This document shows, in pieces, positions 9,442-18,075 of a DNA stretch of 64,000 nt. The position numbers were made by a program, and so were the translations under genes. Every line of letters begins with the position of its first letter. Position 1 is the stretch's first letter. This stretch comes from Kaistia soli DSM 19436 (GTDB lineage Bacteria; Pseudomonadota; Alphaproteobacteria; Rhizobiales; Kaistiaceae): contig NZ_FQUP01000003.1 in assembly GCF_900129325.1 (NCBI RefSeq), positions 62,001 through 126,000 on the forward strand. The letters are read 5' to 3'. The notes under the pieces were generated by a model that saw only the letters and a list, made by a program, of their open reading frames with translations, searched no databases and was not told the DNA's origin.

Positions 9442-10391
9442 CAGGGGCCGATAGGCGGCGGCAGATTCTTGCGGCCGAGCTGGGTTTTCTCGAAGGCGAG
9501 CACGATGAACAAGGAAAGGCCGAAGGGAATCAGGAGGTAGAGCAGGCGAAACACGATCAGTGCCGCCAGCACGTCATTCGGGTTCATCTCGGGCAACGCA
9601 GCCAGGAAGGTGACTTCCAGCACGCCGAGGCCGCCGGGCGCGTGCGACAGCAGCGCCAGCGTGAAGGAGGCCAGGAAGATGCCGAGGATGATCAGGTAGC
9701 CCGGATTCCCGGTCTCCGGCAGCGCAAAATAGATGATCGCCGCTGCCCCGCCGAGCTCAATCGGGCCGGCGAGAAGCTGGCGTCCCACGATTGGAAGGCG
9801 CGGATACTGAACGTAGAACTTGCGGATGTGCCACGGAGGCAGATGCCGCCAGGACCCAAACACATAAAGCGCAACGAGAAGCAGCAGGACGAGGCCGAGA
9901 ACCAGTCCCGTCAAAGGCGGCACGTCGATGAAGCGCGTGATCAGATGCGGTTTTAGCACGAGCACAAGCCCGCTGGTCAGCACGGTGCCGAGGGCAAAGG
10001 TGAACGAGCAGAAGACGATGAGAAGCCCGATTTCCTGCGCCGTCAGTCCGCGCGTCGAATAGGCCCGATAGCGAACCACCGCGCCCGAAATCACCGAGGC
10101 GCCGATATTGTGCGACAGCGCGTAGGTCGTGAACGAGCAGAGCGAGATGAACAGCCAGGAGATCTTCTTGCCGCCGATATGGGCGATCGCGATCCGGTCA
10201 TACCAGGCGAGCGCGCCATAGGCGCAAAGCGTCGCCAAAACCGCCAGGATCCAGTTGTGGACGCTGATCGCCGCCAGGCTGTCAGCAACAGCCGCGAAAG
10301 AAATACGGCGAAACTCACGATAGAGAATGAAGATCGAGACGATGACCGCCACGATACCGAAAATAGACCATGCCGCGTTGCGGAGCTTCAT
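9441..10391 (-). CDS. YbhN/UPF0104 (lysylphosphatidylglycerol synthase TM region) family membrane protein
   Basis: The ATG at 10391 (MKLRNAAWSIFG) is preferred, with an AAAGG five bases ahead. The 316-residue protein has about eight transmembrane helices. It carries the family signatures near ALSHNIGASVISGAVVRYR and SHAPGGLGVLE. This is the membrane part found alone in YbhN-like proteins and fused in MprF. In this short form there is no synthase domain. A role in lipid transport or flipping is possible but unproven. The gene lies 124 bases downstream of the metallo-hydrolase on the same strand. Confidence 0.85.
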   Translation of the reverse strand: MKLRNAAWSIFGIVAVIVSIFILYREFRRISFAAVADSLAAISVHNWILAVLATLCAYGALAWYDRIAIAHIGGKKISWLFISLCSFTTYALSHNIGASVISGAVVRYRAYSTRGLTAQEIGLLIVFCSFTFALGTVLTSGLVLVLKPHLITRFIDVPPLTGLVLGLVLLLLVALYVFGSWRHLPPWHIRKFYVQYPRLPIVGRQLLAGPIELGGAAAIIYFALPETGNPGYLIILGIFLASFTLALLSHAPGGLGVLEVTFLAALPEMNPNDVLAALIVFRLLYLLIPFGLSLFIVLAFEKTQLGRKNLPPPIGP

Positions 10392-10515
10392 TGACGCCTT
10401 TTTCCTTTTCGCACCGATCTCCGCCGGCGCTGCCACAGCTTCAGGAGATTGGCATGCTGGTTCCGGGACGGCCAGACCTAAGCGGCCCGATCGCCTCCAA
10501 AGCAGACACCAATCG

Positions 10516-11343
10516 CTAGAGGGAAAGGTCGATGACCATGCCGTCAAAGGCCGGCTCGATATCGCCGGGCAGCATCGCAACGAGCGTGCGATAGTCGAGA
10601 TCACCATGCATATGCGTGAAGATCGTGCGGCGCGGGCGCAGGCGATCATGCCAGGCGATCGATTCATCGACGCTGAAATGACTTGGATGCGGCCGCCAGC
10701 GCAGCGCGTCGACAATCCATAATGAAAGCTGCTGCAGGTGTGGCAGCGTCTCGTCGGGGAGAGCGCTGACATCGCTCGAATAGGCGAAGTCGCCGATCTT
10801 GAAGCCGAGGCTATCGATATCGCCATGAACCTGGCGGAACGGCAGGATCGCCAGCCTTCCTCCCGGACCATCGACGCTAAAGCGCTCGCCGGCGACGATT
10901 CTCTGGCGGCCGAGGATCGGCGGGTAGCTGCCGCCGGCCGGCGTCTTGAAGCAGTAGCCGAACGCCTCCTCCAGCCGCTCCTGTGTGCTGTCGTCCGTAT
11001 GGACCGGTACCAGCTTGCGACTATCGAGCCAGAAGGAGCGCAGGTCGTCGATGCCGTGCGTGTGATCGGCATGGGGATGCGTGTAGAGGACGGCATCGAG
11101 CCGGTCGACTCGCGCCTCGAGAAGCTGGTTACGGACATCAGGGCCCGTATCGACCAGCACGCGGGTCGGATAGGGGCTGTCGCCCCGGAAGCCGTCGATG
11201 AGGATCGAGGCACGCGTGCGCCGGTTTTTCGGTTCAGACGGGTCGCAGGCGCCCCAGTCATTGCCGATGCGGGGCGTGCCCGGCGAGGCGCCGCAGCCAA
11301 GAATGGTGATGCGGATGCGCTCGGCCGCTGGTGCCGTTTCCAT
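10516..11343 (-). CDS. MBL-fold metallo-hydrolase (PhnP-like)
   Basis: The 275-residue protein carries the HxHxDH zinc signature (His89-His91-Asp93-His94 in THPHADHTHG) and distal metal ligands in SSDVSALPD and THMHGD. It resembles PhnP-type cyclic phosphodiesterases, in which the glycine-rich start LGCGASPGTPRIG is typical. The ATG at 11343 follows tatD by four bases; an ATG at 11355 would overlap tatD by eight. In Rhizobiales this gene commonly ends the metG-tatD string, as here. The substrate is unknown. Confidence 0.88.
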   Translation of the reverse strand: METAPAAERIRITILGCGASPGTPRIGNDWGACDPSEPKNRRTRASILIDGFRGDSPYPTRVLVDTGPDVRNQLLEARVDRLDAVLYTHPHADHTHGIDDLRSFWLDSRKLVPVHTDDSTQERLEEAFGYCFKTPAGGSYPPILGRQRIVAGERFSVDGPGGRLAILPFRQVHGDIDSLGFKIGDFAYSSDVSALPDETLPHLQQLSLWIVDALRWRPHPSHFSVDESIAWHDRLRPRRTIFTHMHGDLDYRTLVAMLPGDIEPAFDGMVIDLSL

Positions 11344-11347
11344 CGGC

Positions 11348-12157
11348 TCACCCATGGGCCGCAGCAGCCTTCTCGAATGCCGACGCCGGCACCTTGGTGA
11401 AGAGGCGGCGGAAATTGGCCGTCGTGACGGCCGCAATCCGCTCCATTGAAAGGCCGCGCACCTCGGCAAGCACGGCTGCGGTGTCTCGCACATAGGCTGG
11501 GCGATTGGTGTGGCCGCGATGCGGCACCGGTGCCAGATAGGGCGCATCGGTCTCGACGAGAAGCCGGTCTTCCGGGATGTCGCGGGCGATCGCGCGGATG
11601 TTCTCGGCGCTGCGGAACGTCAGGATGCCGGAAAACGACACATAGCAGCCAAGCGCGACGCCGACCTCGGCCAGTCTGGCCCCTGACGAAAAACAGTGCA
11701 GGATAGCCGGGAAGGCACCCTCCCCGTTTTCTTCGGTCAAGATGGCGACCATATCTTCGTCGGCTTCGCGGGCGTGGATCACCAGCGGCAGGCCGGTGAG
11801 ACGCGCTGCCGCGATGTGGCGCCTGAGGCCCCTCGCCTGCTCGGCCTTGTGCTCGGCGCCATAGACATAGTCCAGCCCCGCCTCGCCGATCGCGACCACT
11901 TTCGGATGCGCGGCAAGGGCAACGAGCTCGGCCGTCGTGACATCGGGCTCTTCATGGGCGCTGTTCGGATGCGTCCCGACGGAGCAGAAGACGGATGGAT
12001 AACGCTCGGCGATGGCGCGGATCTGGTCGAACCGGCGAACGCGAGTCGAGATCGTCACCATCAGGCCGACACCTGCCGCGTGGGCCTCGTCGATGAGCCC
12101 CGCGCGGTCGGCATCGAATTCGGGGAAATCGAGGTGGCAGTGGCTGTCGACGAGCAT
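11348..12157 (-). CDS. tatD: TatD family DNase/hydrolase
   Basis: The ATG at 12157 gives MLVDSHCHLDF, placing the metal-binding HxH at residues 6 and 8 exactly as in the family. At 269 residues the protein has the expected length. Other metal ligands occur at GEAGLDY, VIHARE, HCFSS and ETDAPYLAP. TatD enzymes are Mg2+-dependent 3'-5' exonucleases or related metal hydrolases in the cytoplasm. The upstream metG is separated from it by an oppositely oriented gene, so tatD must have its own promoter within 12158-12312. Confidence 0.92.
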   Translation of the reverse strand: MLVDSHCHLDFPEFDADRAGLIDEAHAAGVGLMVTISTRVRRFDQIRAIAERYPSVFCSVGTHPNSAHEEPDVTTAELVALAAHPKVVAIGEAGLDYVYGAEHKAEQARGLRRHIAAARLTGLPLVIHAREADEDMVAILTEENGEGAFPAILHCFSSGARLAEVGVALGCYVSFSGILTFRSAENIRAIARDIPEDRLLVETDAPYLAPVPHRGHTNRPAYVRDTAAVLAEVRGLSMERIAAVTTANFRRLFTKVPASAFEKAAAAHG

Positions 12158-12312
12158 TGGTCCTGAAAGCAAATTGCGTGACGTGCCCTCGAGGCGAGGC
12201 ACGGGCCAGAGGATTGAGTAGCTGCTTCGTGCTGCCCTGTCGACCGTTCTGGACAGGCTGAGGCCCGCGCTTCTACAATCTATGCAAGCATCATTCCGAA
12301 CGGGATTCGATA

Positions 12313-13356
12313 TTGCCTTCCCTGCAAGTTTCCCTGTTTGGGTTGACACCGAAGCGCCTCAAGGAAGAGGTGATGCTGCGGCGTCTTGCGACCGGCATTT
12401 CCGAGATGGCGACGTTCTCGCCAAGCCTTGCCTTCGAGCATGGCAGCGAGCGCAGCCGCCATCGTCATCTGGTCGGCTTCGAGCGCATCGGCAACCAGAT
12501 CAACATCGTGCTCGACCGCGATCGACTTGCTAGCGATTGGCCCCTCTACCAGATGATGTGGCGCCGTTTGCCGACGCTGGTCAGGCTGGTGTCGCGCACG
12601 GCGCCTGAGGTCACTTCGCTGCTCGGCAACATCTCGGACGGCGGCGGAAACGAACCGAACGAACTCGCTTTCTGCAGCGACGAGCCGCAAGCGGTTCTGG
12701 TGCCCGACCCCGGCTTCATGACGGCGCGTCTTTATCAGCCTTTCCGGGAACTGGCGGACAGCAAGCCCGGGCAGTGGAACCGGCGCAAGGAGACGCTGCT
12801 CTGGCGCGGCGCCATCACCGGGCCTGGCCATGCCATCACCGAGCAGATGGACATGGACGATCCGAGCCTCAAACAGCGCGTCCGCTTGTGCCTCGCCCTG
12901 CGCGGGCTTCCCGATGTCGATGTGAAACTGACGTCGACGGAGCGCGACGCCGCCTCCCACCAGACGCGAGAAGCAATCCGCACGCACGGACTACTGGGGG
13001 ATTTCGTCCCGCCCTCGCGCTGGCACAGTGTCAAATTTGCGCTCGATATCGATGGCCCAACAAACAGTTGGGGCAACATGTTCACGCGGCTTCTCATGGG
13101 CTGCTGCATGCTGAAGGTCGAGTCGTCGCACGGCTTTCGCCAGTGGTATTACGACGATCTCGTGCCTTGGACGCATTATGTCCCGGTCGCAGCTGATCTC
13201 TCGGATATCGTCGAGAAGATCGAATGGTGTCGCGATCACGATCAGGCTTGCCGCGAGATTGCGGCAGCCGGCCAGGACTTCGCCCTTCGCCGCACGGTCG
13301 AATCAGAAACCGTCGCGAGCGTTCAGAAAATCAACGAGATTTTCGCCGGAGCTTGA
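12313..13356 (+). CDS. GT90/CAP10-like glycosyltransferase
   Basis: The 347-residue protein has the CAP10 pattern: LLWRGAITG in the middle, KFALDIDGPTNSWG, then LVPWTHYVPVAADLSD near the C-terminus, the usual nucleotide-sugar-binding end. These match bacterial GT90 relatives of the POGLUT and capsule CAP10 enzymes. The N-terminal 100 residues are less conserved. The longest frame starts at TTG 12313; ATG 12373 after GGAAGAGG is an alternative. No signal peptide is clear. It lies opposite to and between tatD and metG, a place where these genes are normally contiguous, so it looks inserted. Confidence 0.75.
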   Translation: MPSLQVSLFGLTPKRLKEEVMLRRLATGISEMATFSPSLAFEHGSERSRHRHLVGFERIGNQINIVLDRDRLASDWPLYQMMWRRLPTLVRLVSRTAPEVTSLLGNISDGGGNEPNELAFCSDEPQAVLVPDPGFMTARLYQPFRELADSKPGQWNRRKETLLWRGAITGPGHAITEQMDMDDPSLKQRVRLCLALRGLPDVDVKLTSTERDAASHQTREAIRTHGLLGDFVPPSRWHSVKFALDIDGPTNSWGNMFTRLLMGCCMLKVESSHGFRQWYYDDLVPWTHYVPVAADLSDIVEKIEWCRDHDQACREIAAAGQDFALRRTVESETVASVQKINEIFAGA

Positions 13357-13373
13357 GCGTCGCCCGGGACGTG

Positions 13374-13400
13374 GGAAGCACCGACTTCGCCGGTGCCTCC
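13374..13400 (+). terminator. Possible hairpin terminator between convergent genes
   Basis: GGAAGCACCG and CGGTGCCTCC pair with one mismatch around a 7-base loop. No T tract follows, so function is uncertain. Confidence 0.4.
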
Positions 13401-13435
13401 TGTTACTCGATGCCGGTGTCTGATCGGCACGCTGG

Positions 13436-14992
13436 CTAAGCTTGCGTCCCTTCGTCCGCGACATAGCGCGGGAATACACCGCTCGGCACCGGCAGAGCGC
13501 TCCCGCCTACAAGCCGCCCTGCTTCGCCGAGTGCTTTGAAATCACGGCGATCAGACGGGACACCCAGCAGATCCAGCAGCTTGCCGCTGGATGCTGGCAT
13601 GACGGGCTGCGACAGGATCGCGATCTGGCGAACCAGTTCGGCCGTGACATACAGCACGGTCGCCATGCGCTCCGGATCGGTCTTCTTCAACTGCCAGGGC
13701 GCCTCGCCCGCAAAATAGCGGTTGGCTTCGGCGACGACCGTCCAGATGGCGCCAAGCGCCTGGTGGATCTGCTGGCTCGCGAAAGCGGCGCGGCAGATGG
13801 GCAGCAGACCGTCGGCGCTGGCAAGGATCTCGCGATCGGCGTCGGTCAAAGCCCCTGGAACCGGCAACGTGCCGTCGAGGTTCTTGGCGATCATCGACAG
13901 CGAGCGCTGCGCCAGATTGCCGAGGTCATTGGCGAGATCGGCATTGATGCGGTTGACGATCGCCTCGTGGCTATAGCTGCCGTCCTGCCCGAACGGGACC
14001 TCGCGCATGAAGAAGAAGCGAACGGGATCAAGGCCGTAGGTCTCGATCATCGAGAACGGGTCGATGACGTTGCCGACCGACTTCGACATCTTCTCGCCGC
14101 GGTTGAACAGGAAGCCGTGCGCGAAGATCCGCTTGGGCAGAGCGATCCCGGCCGACAACAGGAAGGCCGGCCAGTAGACCGCATGGAACCGCACGATATC
14201 CTTGCCGATGACGTGAAGATCGGCCGGCCAATAGCGCTTGAAGCTTGCGCTCTCTGTGTCGGGGTAACCGACGCCGGTGATGTAATTGGTCAGGGCGTCG
14301 ACCCAGACATACATCACATGCTTCGGGTCGCCCGGCACCGGAATGCCCCAGTCGAAGGTGGTGCGCGAGATCGAGAGGTCGCGAAGGCCTCCGCGCACGA
14401 AACTTATGACCTCGTTCCGGCGCTCATCCGGTCCGATAAAGTCCGGATTGGACTCATAATGGGCGAGCAGACGGTCCTGATAGGCGGAAAGGCGGAAGAA
14501 GTAGCTCTCTTCCTCGACCCATTCGACCGGTGATCCCAGCGGTTCGCGGCGCACACCATCCGTACCGACCGTCGTCTCCTTCTCGTCGAAGAATTGCTCC
14601 TGCCGGACGGAGTACCAGCCCGCATATTTATCCAGGTAGATATCGCCGTTTTCGGCCATGCGGCGCCAGATTTCTTCGCTGGACCGATGGTGGCGCGTTT
14701 CCGTGGTGCGGATGAAATCGCTGGGGTCGGCGCCAACCGCGGCGACCAACCTCTGGAAGGCCGCGGAATTCTGGTCAGCGAGGGCAAGCGGCGCCAGGCC
14801 GGCCTTCTCGGCGGTCTGCTGCATCTTGAGGCCGTGCTCGTCCGTTCCGGTCAGGAAGAACACGTCCTTGCCGTCGAGCTTTTGAAATCGCGCCAGTGTA
14901 TCCGTCGCGATCACAGTATAGGCGTGACCAATGTGCGGAACGCCGTTCGGGTAGAAAATCGGGGTGGTGAGGTAGTACTTCGGCGTCGTCAT
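13436..14992 (-). CDS. metG: Methionine-tRNA ligase
   Basis: This class I aminoacyl-tRNA synthetase charges tRNA-Met. HIGH appears as HIGHAY near residue 20 and KMSKS as EKMSKSVGN near residue 300. At 518 residues it is the short form, without the C-terminal EMAP/tRNA-binding extension. The connective-peptide zinc cysteines are absent, as is normal for the type found in alphaproteobacteria. It sits 68 bases after holB on the same strand, within the conserved housekeeping string. Confidence 0.96.
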   Translation of the reverse strand: MTTPKYYLTTPIFYPNGVPHIGHAYTVIATDTLARFQKLDGKDVFFLTGTDEHGLKMQQTAEKAGLAPLALADQNSAAFQRLVAAVGADPSDFIRTTETRHHRSSEEIWRRMAENGDIYLDKYAGWYSVRQEQFFDEKETTVGTDGVRREPLGSPVEWVEEESYFFRLSAYQDRLLAHYESNPDFIGPDERRNEVISFVRGGLRDLSISRTTFDWGIPVPGDPKHVMYVWVDALTNYITGVGYPDTESASFKRYWPADLHVIGKDIVRFHAVYWPAFLLSAGIALPKRIFAHGFLFNRGEKMSKSVGNVIDPFSMIETYGLDPVRFFFMREVPFGQDGSYSHEAIVNRINADLANDLGNLAQRSLSMIAKNLDGTLPVPGALTDADREILASADGLLPICRAAFASQQIHQALGAIWTVVAEANRYFAGEAPWQLKKTDPERMATVLYVTAELVRQIAILSQPVMPASSGKLLDLLGVPSDRRDFKALGEAGRLVGGSALPVPSGVFPRYVADEGTQA

Positions 14993-15060
14993 CGCCTTCT
15001 CGCCTTTTTTTCGATTGCGACATCAACAAGGGCCCCGAACTGTGTCAGGGTCGCGGAGCG

Positions 15061-16137
15061 TCACATTCGGGTTGCGCGGGCGAGCATGTCGATAGTCGTG
15101 AGCACGTATTGCTTGCGGTCAAGATTGAGTGCCTCGACCTCGGCCGAGGATTGGCGGACTTTCTCCCATACCTCCGCCCAGTGCGCAAGCGGAACGGCCG
15201 CCACGACCGGTGGCAGAGCGCCGAGCGTTTCCGGCTCGGGCAATCCGCGCGCGCGGCGCGCCAGCCAGTCGAAGACGAGGTCCTGGAAGCTCTCGAAAGC
15301 GTCGTCGGCGCCCCTCTGCGCGACAAGATCGCCGAGGCGGTGGGCCGCGTTCGCGTCAAGCGCCGGGAATCGGCTGACGGCGCGGCTGAACGCGTTGCCG
15401 ATCGCCAACACGTCTTCGTCGAGAAAGCGGACGGCGCGGCGGATGCTGCCTTCGCCCGCCAGCGCCGCGAACCGCCGCTCATCCGGTCCAGCATCGGAAT
15501 GGCGCTCCAGCGCGTGTTCGATGGCTTCGGGCGTGAGCGGCGTCAGGTCGAGACGTCGGCAGCGCGAGCGGATCGTCGGCAGAAGCCGGCCCGGCGCATG
15601 GCTGAGCACGAAGAACAACGCGCCGCGTGGCGGCTCTTCGAGAACCTTCAACAAGGCATTGGCCGCGTTGGTATTCATGTCGTCAGCGGCATCAACGATC
15701 GCAATGCGCCAGCCTGCTTCGCCGGCCGTCGCGCCGAAAAACGGGATCGTGCGACGGACCTCATCGACGGTCAGCGATTCCTTGAAGCGCTTGTTTTTGT
15801 CGTCATAAGGCCGCGCCAGGGTCAGGAGATTCGGATGCGCGTGGGCCGCGATCTTGCGCGCTGCCGGATGATCGGGGTCGATCGCGAGGCTTGTCGCTGC
15901 TGGTGCCAGCGTCGGATCGGGATGGGCGAGCGCGAAGCGGGCGAAGCGATAGGCGAGCGTCGCCTTGCCACTGCCACGCGGACCGCTGATCAGCCAGGCA
16001 TGGTGCATGCGCCCGCCGCGATAGGCGTCAATCAGAAGTTGTTCGTCAGCTACGGAGCCATACCAGTCCGTCTGCTGCTCAGGGCTCGGCCAGCCATCAA
16101 GCGCGTCGAGCTGCGGCAGATCCGGCGAGGCGGCCAT
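15061..16137 (-). CDS. holB: DNA polymerase III subunit delta'
   Basis: This is a clamp-loader subunit. The ATG at 16137 is chosen because AAGGA lies seven bases ahead and it starts ten bases after the tmk stop; the open frame extends into tmk without support. The 358-residue protein has a P-loop (SGPRGSGKAT), a DEAD-like IVDAADDMN segment, the LLKVLEEPP motif and the SRC sensor motif (RSRCRRLDL). Its C-terminal third is helical. It is placed between tmk and metG as in other Rhizobiales. Confidence 0.93.
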   Translation of the reverse strand: MAASPDLPQLDALDGWPSPEQQTDWYGSVADEQLLIDAYRGGRMHHAWLISGPRGSGKATLAYRFARFALAHPDPTLAPAATSLAIDPDHPAARKIAAHAHPNLLTLARPYDDKNKRFKESLTVDEVRRTIPFFGATAGEAGWRIAIVDAADDMNTNAANALLKVLEEPPRGALFFVLSHAPGRLLPTIRSRCRRLDLTPLTPEAIEHALERHSDAGPDERRFAALAGEGSIRRAVRFLDEDVLAIGNAFSRAVSRFPALDANAAHRLGDLVAQRGADDAFESFQDLVFDWLARRARGLPEPETLGALPPVVAAVPLAHWAEVWEKVRQSSAEVEALNLDRKQYVLTTIDMLARATRM

Positions 16138-16147
16138 GATCAATCCT

Positions 16148-16831
16148 TCATTCGGTTTGTGCCAGCAATCGGCTGACCACGGCCTGCCAGATATCCGCCG
16201 CAACGTCATCCTCTTCTCGCGTCGCGTCGATCACGATGCACCGTTCTGGTTCACGCGCTGCGATACCGAGAAAGATTTGCCGGCGGACCTCGTGCCGGGC
16301 GATCGTCTCGCGCTCAAAGCGATCGGCGCCATCCGATCCCCGCCGCGCCGCCGCCCGGGCCAGCCCGATCTCGGCCGGCAGATCGAGCATCAGCGTCAGA
16401 TGCGGTCGCATGTTGCCGATGGCAAGCGCCTCGAGTTGATCAATGAAGGTGGGATCGACGCCGTCGGCACCTTGATAGGCACGTGTGGAATCGATGAACC
16501 GGTCGCACAGCACGAATGCACCGCGATCGATCGCTGGCTTGATGACCTGATCGACGTGATCCGCTCTGGCTGCCGCGAAAAGGATCGTCTCCCCCTCCGC
16601 GCCAAGTGGCTCAGCGGCGCCGGAGAGAATATAGCTGCGGATCGCCTCTGCTGTCGGTGTTCCTCCCGGCTCGCGCGTCACGACCACATCGATGCCGTCG
16701 TTCTTCAGGCGTTCGGCGAGACGCCGCAACTGTGTCGACTTCCCCGCGCCCTCGCCGCCTTCGAAGGTGATGAAGCGCCCTGCCCGCGCCGACGACGATC
16801 CCGACGGATCGCCAGATTCTTCTGCGCGCAT
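16148..16831 (-). CDS. tmk: Thymidylate kinase
   Basis: The enzyme phosphorylates dTMP to dTDP. The P-loop is GGEGAGKS at residues 25-32, the dTMP-binding DR motif is in LCDRFIDST, and the LID has ARRGSDGADRFE. At 227 residues it is normal with a short N-terminal tail. Its ATG shares a base with the upstream stop (TGATG), so it is coupled to the carboxypeptidase-like gene. Confidence 0.95.
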   Translation of the reverse strand: MRAEESGDPSGSSSARAGRFITFEGGEGAGKSTQLRRLAERLKNDGIDVVVTREPGGTPTAEAIRSYILSGAAEPLGAEGETILFAAARADHVDQVIKPAIDRGAFVLCDRFIDSTRAYQGADGVDPTFIDQLEALAIGNMRPHLTLMLDLPAEIGLARAAARRGSDGADRFERETIARHEVRRQIFLGIAAREPERCIVIDATREEDDVAADIWQAVVSRLLAQTE

Positions 16832-17991
16832 CAGAGCCAGCCGATCAGCAATTCGCCGAGCGCATCAAAGGCCCGCCGTTCCATTGTTCCCGTCGCGACA
16901 TCCGCCATCGTGACGACCGGCTTCTCGACCAGAAGGTCGTCTCCGACATAGACCTTCACGGTTCCAACCTGCTGTCCAGCCTTCACAGGCGCGACCAGCG
17001 GCCCGTCATAGACGAGCCGCGCACGAATCCGGTCTCGCGCGCCGCGGACAAGCAGCACATCGAGTGGTGCCGTAGTCGCGAGCGGCACGCCACCCGCCAC
17101 GCCGCCATAAACCCGAGCATCGGCGATCGTCTCTCCGGCGCCGAAGAACCTTATCCGCTCAAAGGCCGTATCTGCATAGTCGAACAGCTTGGAGGCTTCC
17201 TCCGCCCTCGCTTTGTCGGTCGGCAGGCCGCTGACGACCGCCGTCAGTCTGTGGCCGTCGCGGAGCGCCGAGGCGGTCAGCCCAAAGCCCGCCGTTTCGC
17301 TGTAACCGGTCGAAAGGCCGTCGACCCCGATGCCGGCGGCTAGCAGCGGGTTGCGGTTGCGCTGATAAATCTTGTTCCAGGTGAAGTCCGGCTCAGCATA
17401 AATCTTGTAGAGATCTGGATGGGTGAGCGCGAGATAGTTGGCGATCGTGGCGAGGTCGGCGGCTGTCGTCTTCTGCTCTGGATCGGCAAGGCCCGTGACA
17501 TTGCGAAAGCTCGAGCCAGTGAGGCCAAGCGCCGCCGCCTTCTCGTTCATGCGAACCACGAATGCCGCTTCCGAACCCGCAATCCCTTCGGCAAGGATCA
17601 GACAGGCGTCGTTGCCAGCCTGCACGATCGCGCCACGAAGCAGGTCCGCCACAGGCACGCCCGACTTGAGCGCCGCGAACATCGTGGCGCCACGCGACGG
17701 CGCGCCACCGGTGCGCCAGGCGTTCTCGCTGACCTTGAAAGTCTGGTCAATCTTGACTTCGCCGGCCTTCAAGGCGTCGAAGACCACCGCCATGGTCATC
17801 ATCTTTGCCATCGCGGCGGGCTCGAACGGATCATTCTCCGCCTTTCGGTAGAGTGTCGCGCCGGAATCGACATCGATCAGGATGGCGCGCGGCGCCTTAC
17901 TGTCGAAGGCTTGCTGCGCCTGGACGGCAGCCACCGAAAGCTGCAGCAATGCAACGGCGATCAAAGCTTGGCGCGGCGCATAAGGCAGCAT
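16831..17991 (-). CDS. PBP5/6-type D-alanyl-D-alanine carboxypeptidase homologue, apparently catalytically dead
   Basis: The 386-residue protein has a signal peptide, a full penicillin-binding transpeptidase domain and a C-terminal beta domain ending in an amphipathic tail, like DacA/DacC. All three active-site motifs are changed. The SxxK serine is Ala60 (AMAK, codon GCG), the SxN serine is Ala125 (AGN, codon GCT) and the KTG lysine is Ser227 (STG, codon TCG). Lys63 and Asn127 remain. Without the nucleophile it cannot form an acyl-enzyme, so peptidase activity is not expected. The frame is intact and tmk is coupled by TGATG, so it is kept, perhaps as a peptidoglycan-binding or scaffold protein. 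Confidence 0.88.
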   Translation of the reverse strand: MLPYAPRQALIAVALLQLSVAAVQAQQAFDSKAPRAILIDVDSGATLYRKAENDPFEPAAMAKMMTMAVVFDALKAGEVKIDQTFKVSENAWRTGGAPSRGATMFAALKSGVPVADLLRGAIVQAGNDACLILAEGIAGSEAAFVVRMNEKAAALGLTGSSFRNVTGLADPEQKTTAADLATIANYLALTHPDLYKIYAEPDFTWNKIYQRNRNPLLAAGIGVDGLSTGYSETAGFGLTASALRDGHRLTAVVSGLPTDKARAEEASKLFDYADTAFERIRFFGAGETIADARVYGGVAGGVPLATTAPLDVLLVRGARDRIRARLVYDGPLVAPVKAGQQVGTVKVYVGDDLLVEKPVVTMADVATGTMERRAFDALGELLIGWL

Positions 17992-18075
17992 GACAGGACC
18001 CGCTCGGAGACGCCCTGGCTTTGAGATGTCGTTGCTGCGGACCGGCCGTCAAGCGCCCTTACGGCACTGACTTCC

